Positions 63,107 through 64,000 of a DNA stretch of 64,000 nt are shown here, piece after piece. How positions within the stretch are numbered: position 1 is the first letter of the stretch; every line of letters starts with the position of its first letter. Made by a program: the position numbers and the translations under genes. Below the pieces are notes generated by a model. It made no database searches. It saw nothing but the letters and a program-made list of their open reading frames with translations, and was not told where the DNA came from. Origin of the DNA: Phytohabitans maris (GTDB taxonomy: Bacteria; Actinomycetota; Actinomycetes; Mycobacteriales; Micromonosporaceae); the NCBI RefSeq assembly GCF_031085175.1, contig NZ_JAVHUY010000034.1, forward strand, positions 43,875-107,874, in the 5' to 3' direction.

Positions 63107-63997
63107 ATGCCCCGACCTCCCCGGCGCCCGGACGTACTCGCCGGCAAGATCTTCCTGGCCCGCACCGCGCTGGCGCGGAAGCTGTTGACGCCGAGCGACC
63201 TGCGCAGCGCGGCGTGGCGGCCGCTGTTTCGCGGGGTCTACGCGGACGCCTCGCTGGCGATCACCCACCGGCACCGGTGCCTGGCGGTGTCGCGGTACCT
63301 CCTGCCGGTCGACGGCGCGGTCGCCGGGCGCTCGGCGGCCGCCCTGTACGGCGCCGGCACCGCGAAGGCCGACGAACCCGTGGAGGTCGTGGTCCCCCGC
63401 GAAGCCCGCTTCGGCCCGTTCGGCGGGCTCGACGTGCACACGGCGGTACTCCTCGGCGGGGATGTGCGTGATCTCGACGGAGTTCGGGTGACCACGCCGG
63501 TGCGTACCTGCTGGGACCTCGCCCAGTGGCTCGACCTCGTCGAGGCCGTGGTCGTCATCGACCTGCTGCTGCGAGGCCGGCTGTTGACCGTCGCCGACCT
63601 GCGGGCGTACGCCGCCCGGCGCCGGGGCGCCCGTGATTGGCGGCGGCTGCTGCGGGCGGCCACGCTCGCCGACCCGGGTGCCGAGTCGCCGCAGGAGAGC
63701 CGGTTGCGGGTGCGGCTGGTGCTGGCCGATGTGCCGGTGCCGGTCACCCAGTACGTGATCGAGCGCGATGGCCGGTTCCTGGCCCGGGTGGATCTGGCCT
63801 GGCCGGCGCAGAAGGTCGCGGTGGAGTACGACGGGCTGTGGCACGCGGGCCAGGACCAGATCCACCACGACCGCCAACGCCTCAACCGGCTGCTCGGCGC
63901 CGACTGGATCGTCCTGCACGTCACGTCCAAACGCCTCCGCGACGACCTCGACGGCGTGGTCGCCGAGCTGAAGGCCGCACTCCGCCGCCGCTCATGA
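63107..63997 (+). CDS. AbiEi-like wHTH / DUF559 nuclease-fold protein
   Basis: A 296-residue protein common in actinomycetes. Residues 1-80 resemble the AbiEi antitoxin N-terminal winged helix and linker (LLTPSDLRSAAWRPLFRGVY, AVAGRSAAALYG). The middle part (VRVTTPVRTCWDLAQWLDLV) is the AbiEi C-terminal domain. Residues 200-296 resemble the DUF559/Vsr-like PD-(D/E)XK fold: ESPQESRLRVRL, LARVDLAWPAQKVAVEYDG, and WHAGQDQIHHDRQRLNRLL. It could be a nuclease or inactive. No AbiEii toxin gene is adjacent within the window. The ATG lacks a strong ribosome site. Confidence 0.78.
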   Translation: MPRPPRRPDVLAGKIFLARTALARKLLTPSDLRSAAWRPLFRGVYADASLAITHRHRCLAVSRYLLPVDGAVAGRSAAALYGAGTAKADEPVEVVVPREARFGPFGGLDVHTAVLLGGDVRDLDGVRVTTPVRTCWDLAQWLDLVEAVVVIDLLLRGRLLTVADLRAYAARRRGARDWRRLLRAATLADPGAESPQESRLRVRLVLADVPVPVTQYVIERDGRFLARVDLAWPAQKVAVEYDGLWHAGQDQIHHDRQRLNRLLGADWIVLHVTSKRLRDDLDGVVAELKAALRRRS

Positions 63998-64000
63998 TCC

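Noticed and set aside
63107..63997. Complete AbiE toxin-antitoxin system
   Set aside because: No AbiEii nucleotidyltransferase follows within the window, and the protein carries a DUF559-like domain instead.

Overview
The window is chromosomal DNA from a very GC-rich actinobacterium. Third codon positions are almost always G or C, GTG and TTG starts are common, and neighbouring genes often overlap by 4 nt (ATGA or GTGA). The gene set (SecA2, glucosyl-3-phosphoglycerate synthase, an Rv2629-like release-factor homologue, an IdeR-type iron box, glgB/treZ) fits a mycelial or soil actinomycete. My best guess is Micromonosporaceae; I cannot name a species. I see no rRNA, tRNA, CRISPR array, integrase or transposase.

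Layout. 0-1.4 kb: the 3' end of a DUF3500 gene, a frameshifted STAS anti-sigma antagonist and a methyltransferase remnant. 1.35-7.3 kb, all minus: lpdA, then an operon of a Gfo/Idh oxidoreductase, a zinc-type dehydrogenase and secA2. 7.4-9.6 kb: glucosyl-3-phosphoglycerate synthase translationally coupled to a GT4 glycosyltransferase. 9.5-19 kb: mostly unlinked housekeeping genes (MFS transporter, membrane protein, Rv2629-like protein, acyl-CoA synthetase, DinB-like protein, DMT transporter, DUF2255 protein, AraC regulator, VOC protein, citrate synthase). 19-22 kb: a polytopic membrane protein and a GCS2-type glutamate-cysteine ligase. 22.2-25.6 kb: a tight five-gene redox operon (anchored Lys/Pro-rich protein, ApbE, ferric-reductase-like membrane protein, NuoF-like protein, 3Fe-4S ferredoxin). 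25.6-30 kb: membrane protein, histidine phosphatase, APH-like kinase, sugar epimerase. 30-34 kb: an iron-box-controlled siderophore-type ABC ATPase, then a response regulator / histidine kinase / HtrA-type protease set that resembles mycobacterial MprA-MprB-PepD. 34-37.5 kb is unusually repetitive: a decayed ApbE-like gene with 18-nt and 21-nt tandem repeats, large hairpins, and a SWIM zinc-finger gene with a glycine-repeat insert. An SNF2 helicase is coupled to the SWIM gene.

41.4-57.6 kb is a surface-glycan locus. Two paralogous ~970-residue YfhO-type membrane proteins sit at its ends in opposite orientation. Between them are two paralogous LPG-synthase-like membrane proteins, a polyprenol-phosphate GT2 coupled to one YfhO, a GT2-methyltransferase fusion, a small 4-TM flippase candidate, two GT4 enzymes, two more methyltransferases and a GT-C-type membrane protein. 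This resembles three-part extracytoplasmic glycosylation systems (GT2 + flippase + YfhO), here expanded. 57.7-62.8 kb carries glycogen/trehalose metabolism (GlgA-like GT4, glgB, treZ), in which glgB holds a 21-nt tandem repeat and treZ a 46-nt perfect palindrome inside the coding sequence. The window ends with a DUF559/AbiEi-like protein.

The main themes worth following are the glycan locus, the redox operon, and the spread of in-frame repeats and long palindromes.
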